Source: an uncultured Collinsella sp. (GTDB taxonomy: Bacteria > Actinomycetota > Coriobacteriia > Coriobacteriales > Coriobacteriaceae). From it: a stretch of DNA of 64,000 nt. The notes below the pieces were generated by a model. The model was not told where the DNA came from. It saw only the letters and a program-made list of their open reading frames with translations, and did no database searches. Shown here piece by piece: positions 62,180-64,000 of this stretch. The DNA is taken from positions 62,001 to 126,000 of the forward strand of contig UQIT01000004.1 of assembly GCA_900541175.1 (NCBI GenBank). Reading direction: 5' to 3'. Each line of letters starts with the position of its first letter. Positions within the stretch are counted from its first letter, which is position 1. The translations under genes were made by a program, and so were the position numbers.

Positions 62180-63580
62180 ATGGACTACCGCAAATCAGCC
62201 CAAGAGGTGCTCGAGAACATCGGTGGCGCCGACAACGTCGTCTCTGCCGCGCATTGCGCCACGCGTTTGCGCTTGGTGATTGCCGATAACGCCAAGGTTG
62301 ACAAGGAGGCCCTCGAGAATATCGATGGCGCCAAGGGCGTCTTTGAGGCCCAGGGCCAGCTCCAGATTATTTTTGGCACCGGCACCGTCAACAAGGTCTA
62401 CGAAGAGTTCATCGCGCTCAGCGGCGTCGAGGCTGCCACCAAGGCCGAGGTCAAGGAGGCCGCGGCGCAGCAGCAGAACATCTTTATGCGCGCCATTAAG
62501 GTACTTGGCGACGTCTTTGTCCCCATCATCCCCGCGATCGTGGCTTCGGGCCTGCTTCTGGGCATTATGAGCGCCCTCAACTTTATGGCCTCCAACGGCT
62601 TTATCGCGCTCGACACCAATAACTTTATCTACAAGATCGCCGACCTGGTCTCGGGCACGTCCTTTGGCATTCTGCAGATCCTGATCGGCTACTCCGCGGC
62701 TAAGGCATTTGGCGCCAATCCGTACCTGGGTGCCGTCGTCGGCGGTGCGTTTATCAACTCCTCGCTGCAGAGTGCCTACACGGTTGCCTCCGAGGGCGTT
62801 CAGACCATGGTCACCGTCATCCCCGGCGTGTACAGCTTTGAGTGGGTCGGCTATCAGGGCCACGTGATCCCCATCGTTATCGCCTGCGCCATTCTGGCCT
62901 TCCTCGAGAAGCGCCTGCACAAGATCGTTCCCGAGATGTTCGACCTCTTTGTGACCCCGCTCGTCTCCGTGTTCGTGACCGTGCTCGTGACGCTCGTTGC
63001 CGTCGGTCCCATCTTCGTGTGGGCCGAGAACGCCATCCTCGGTCTGATCCAGGCCCTGCTGACCCTGCCCTTCGGCATCGGTTCCTTTATCGTCGGCTTG
63101 TTCTATGCCCCCACGGTCGTTACCGGTATCCACCAGATGTACACCGCCATCGACCTGGGCCAGCTCGCCCAGTACGGTGTGACCTACTGGCTGCCCATCG
63201 CCAGCGCTGCCAACATCGCACAGGGTGGCGCCGCGCTCGCCGTTGCCTTTAAGACCCGCGATGCCAAGATCAAGGGCCTAGCGCTTCCTTCGGCTCTGTC
63301 CGCCTTCATGGGTATTACCGAGCCTGCCATCTTCGGCGTGAACCTGCGTTTCTTTAAGCCCTTCATCGCCGGCTGCATCGGCGGCGGTTGCGGTGCCCTG
63401 GTCTGCGCGCTCACCTCGCTTGCTGCCTCCGGCACCGGCGTTACGGGTATCTTCGGTATCCTGCTGTGCCTGGCCCAGCCCGTGCAGTACGCGATCATGT
63501 TTGCGGTCGCCGCGCTGGTTTCCTTTGGCGTCTCGTTTGTCCTGTACAAGGACGAGCCCAAGGCTTCCGAGCAGGCCTAA
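62180..63580 (+). CDS. scrA: Sucrose-type PTS EIIBC component
   Basis: A 466-residue sugar permease. EIIB domain first: VVSAAHCATRLRLVI places the phosphorylated Cys near residue 26. The EIIC membrane domain follows from about residue 105 with ten or so helices (VFVPIIPAIVASGLLLGIMS, GITEPAIFGVNLRF). No EIIA domain is attached, so a separate or shared EIIA is needed. GGAGGAAAGGGAAG precedes ATG 62180. Confidence 0.9.
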   Translation: MDYRKSAQEVLENIGGADNVVSAAHCATRLRLVIADNAKVDKEALENIDGAKGVFEAQGQLQIIFGTGTVNKVYEEFIALSGVEAATKAEVKEAAAQQQNIFMRAIKVLGDVFVPIIPAIVASGLLLGIMSALNFMASNGFIALDTNNFIYKIADLVSGTSFGILQILIGYSAAKAFGANPYLGAVVGGAFINSSLQSAYTVASEGVQTMVTVIPGVYSFEWVGYQGHVIPIVIACAILAFLEKRLHKIVPEMFDLFVTPLVSVFVTVLVTLVAVGPIFVWAENAILGLIQALLTLPFGIGSFIVGLFYAPTVVTGIHQMYTAIDLGQLAQYGVTYWLPIASAANIAQGGAALAVAFKTRDAKIKGLALPSALSAFMGITEPAIFGVNLRFFKPFIAGCIGGGCGALVCALTSLAASGTGVTGIFGILLCLAQPVQYAIMFAVAALVSFGVSFVLYKDEPKASEQA

Positions 63581-63600
63581 GAGCTTTTGATTGAGGGGAT

Positions 63601-63625
63601 GCCCGCGGGTTGTATGCTCGCGGGC
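63601..63625 (+). other. Intercistronic hairpin between scrA and the hydrolase gene
   Basis: GCCCGCG (63601-63607) / CGCGGGC (63619-63625), 11-base loop, no T-run. It may stabilise the scrA message or attenuate read-through into the hydrolase gene. Confidence 0.5.
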
Positions 63626-63687
63626 GCTTCCCGTACCTGGTGCCGATCTCTGGCGCCTTGTTACTTTCGATCCGTTAGGACTTTGAT

Positions 63688-64000
63688 ATGTCTAATGCCC
63701 TTGGTCGCGACCTTGCAAAGCTGGTTGCCGCTGTTGACGCTGCCGCCTCTGAGTGCGGTCATGGCGCGTATGGCCAGCACTTCCATATTATGCCGCCGGC
63801 GGGTTGGCTCAACGACCCCAACGGTCTTTGCCAAGCGGGCGGCGTGTTCCACGCTTATTTTCAATATGCGCCCTTTGATGTCGAGGGCGGCGTTAAGGTC
63901 TGGGGCCATGCGACGAGCCGCGACCTTATGACGTGGGATTACGTTGGTGCCCCACTGCTGCCCGACGAGCCGTTTGATTGCCATGGCGTGTATTCGGGCT
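63688..64000 (+). CDS. scrB: Sucrose-6-phosphate hydrolase (GH32), partial
   Basis: Cut by the window end; 104 codons visible. GQHFHIMPPAGWLNDPNGLC contains WLNDPNG, the GH32 nucleophile motif, and FQYAPFDVEGGVKVWGHATS is the next family block. It should split sucrose-6-phosphate made by the PTS into glucose-6-phosphate and fructose. AGGA lies seven bases before ATG 63688. Confidence 0.88.
   Translation, partial: MSNALGRDLAKLVAAVDAAASECGHGAYGQHFHIMPPAGWLNDPNGLCQAGGVFHAYFQYAPFDVEGGVKVWGHATSRDLMTWDYVGAPLLPDEPFDCHGVYSG

Overview
This window looks like chromosome of a gut anaerobe of the class Coriobacteriia, most likely Collinsella. That is inferred from the high GC content, strongly GC-ending codons, selenocysteine use, the formate hydrogenlyase genes and the gene styles; no 16S rRNA gene is present to prove it. 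It is mostly tightly packed metabolic operons, with one A/T-richer accessory island near 54.0-60.4 kb.

Selenium, formate and molybdenum (1-37.6 kb). At the left are an acyl-CoA dehydratase activase, a glycosyltransferase and a selenium-supply operon: selD, yedF, a DUF3343 protein and a class V cysteine desulfurase. selD is itself a selenoprotein gene, with an in-frame TGA at codon 17. After brnQ, tRNA-Pro, tRNA-Gly, an orphan AbiEi-like gene and a RelB/PIN toxin-antitoxin pair comes a formate hydrogenlyase locus of about 15 kb: ferredoxin, selenocysteine-containing fdhF (Sec140), hyfA, hyfBCDEF membrane arm, hyfGHI peripheral arm, hycH, hycI and focA. Next are a molybdopterin oxidoreductase of unknown substrate, selA, selB and tRNA-Sec(TCA). 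So the whole selenocysteine insertion machinery flanks its own client enzyme. mobA, a second DUF3343 protein, gdhA and a two-gene molybdenum hydroxylase follow.

Housekeeping (38-54 kb): tRNA-Leu, tig-clpP-clpX, valS, folC, an M24 peptidase on the minus strand, a minus-strand trio related to glycerol-3-phosphate oxidoreductases (BFD-domain dehydrogenase, FAD oxidoreductase, DUF1667), a small zinc-ribbon membrane protein and thrS.

Defence-like island (54.0-60.4 kb): an AbiH-like remnant, an ImmA/IrrE-type peptidase plus two-helix membrane protein, a decayed IS256-like transposase, a KAP P-loop NTPase divergent from an uncharacterised protein, small hypotheticals, and an Abi (AbiD/F, HEPN) gene. 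A near-consensus promoter and a hairpin-bearing putative small RNA lie directly upstream of the Abi gene. The window closes with a sucrose locus: LacI-type regulator, two operator half-repeats, PTS EIIBC and the start of a GH32 hydrolase cut by the window edge.

The most unusual non-coding signal is a set of large intergenic palindromes of at least five sequence families. The family beginning TTGCGGTGAAATACGGACTG occurs five times; arms change in a compensatory way between copies, and two pairs of copies each bracket a single gene. One selenium-independent oddity is an apparent +1 frameshift in the C-terminal tail of hyfH at a run of five C.
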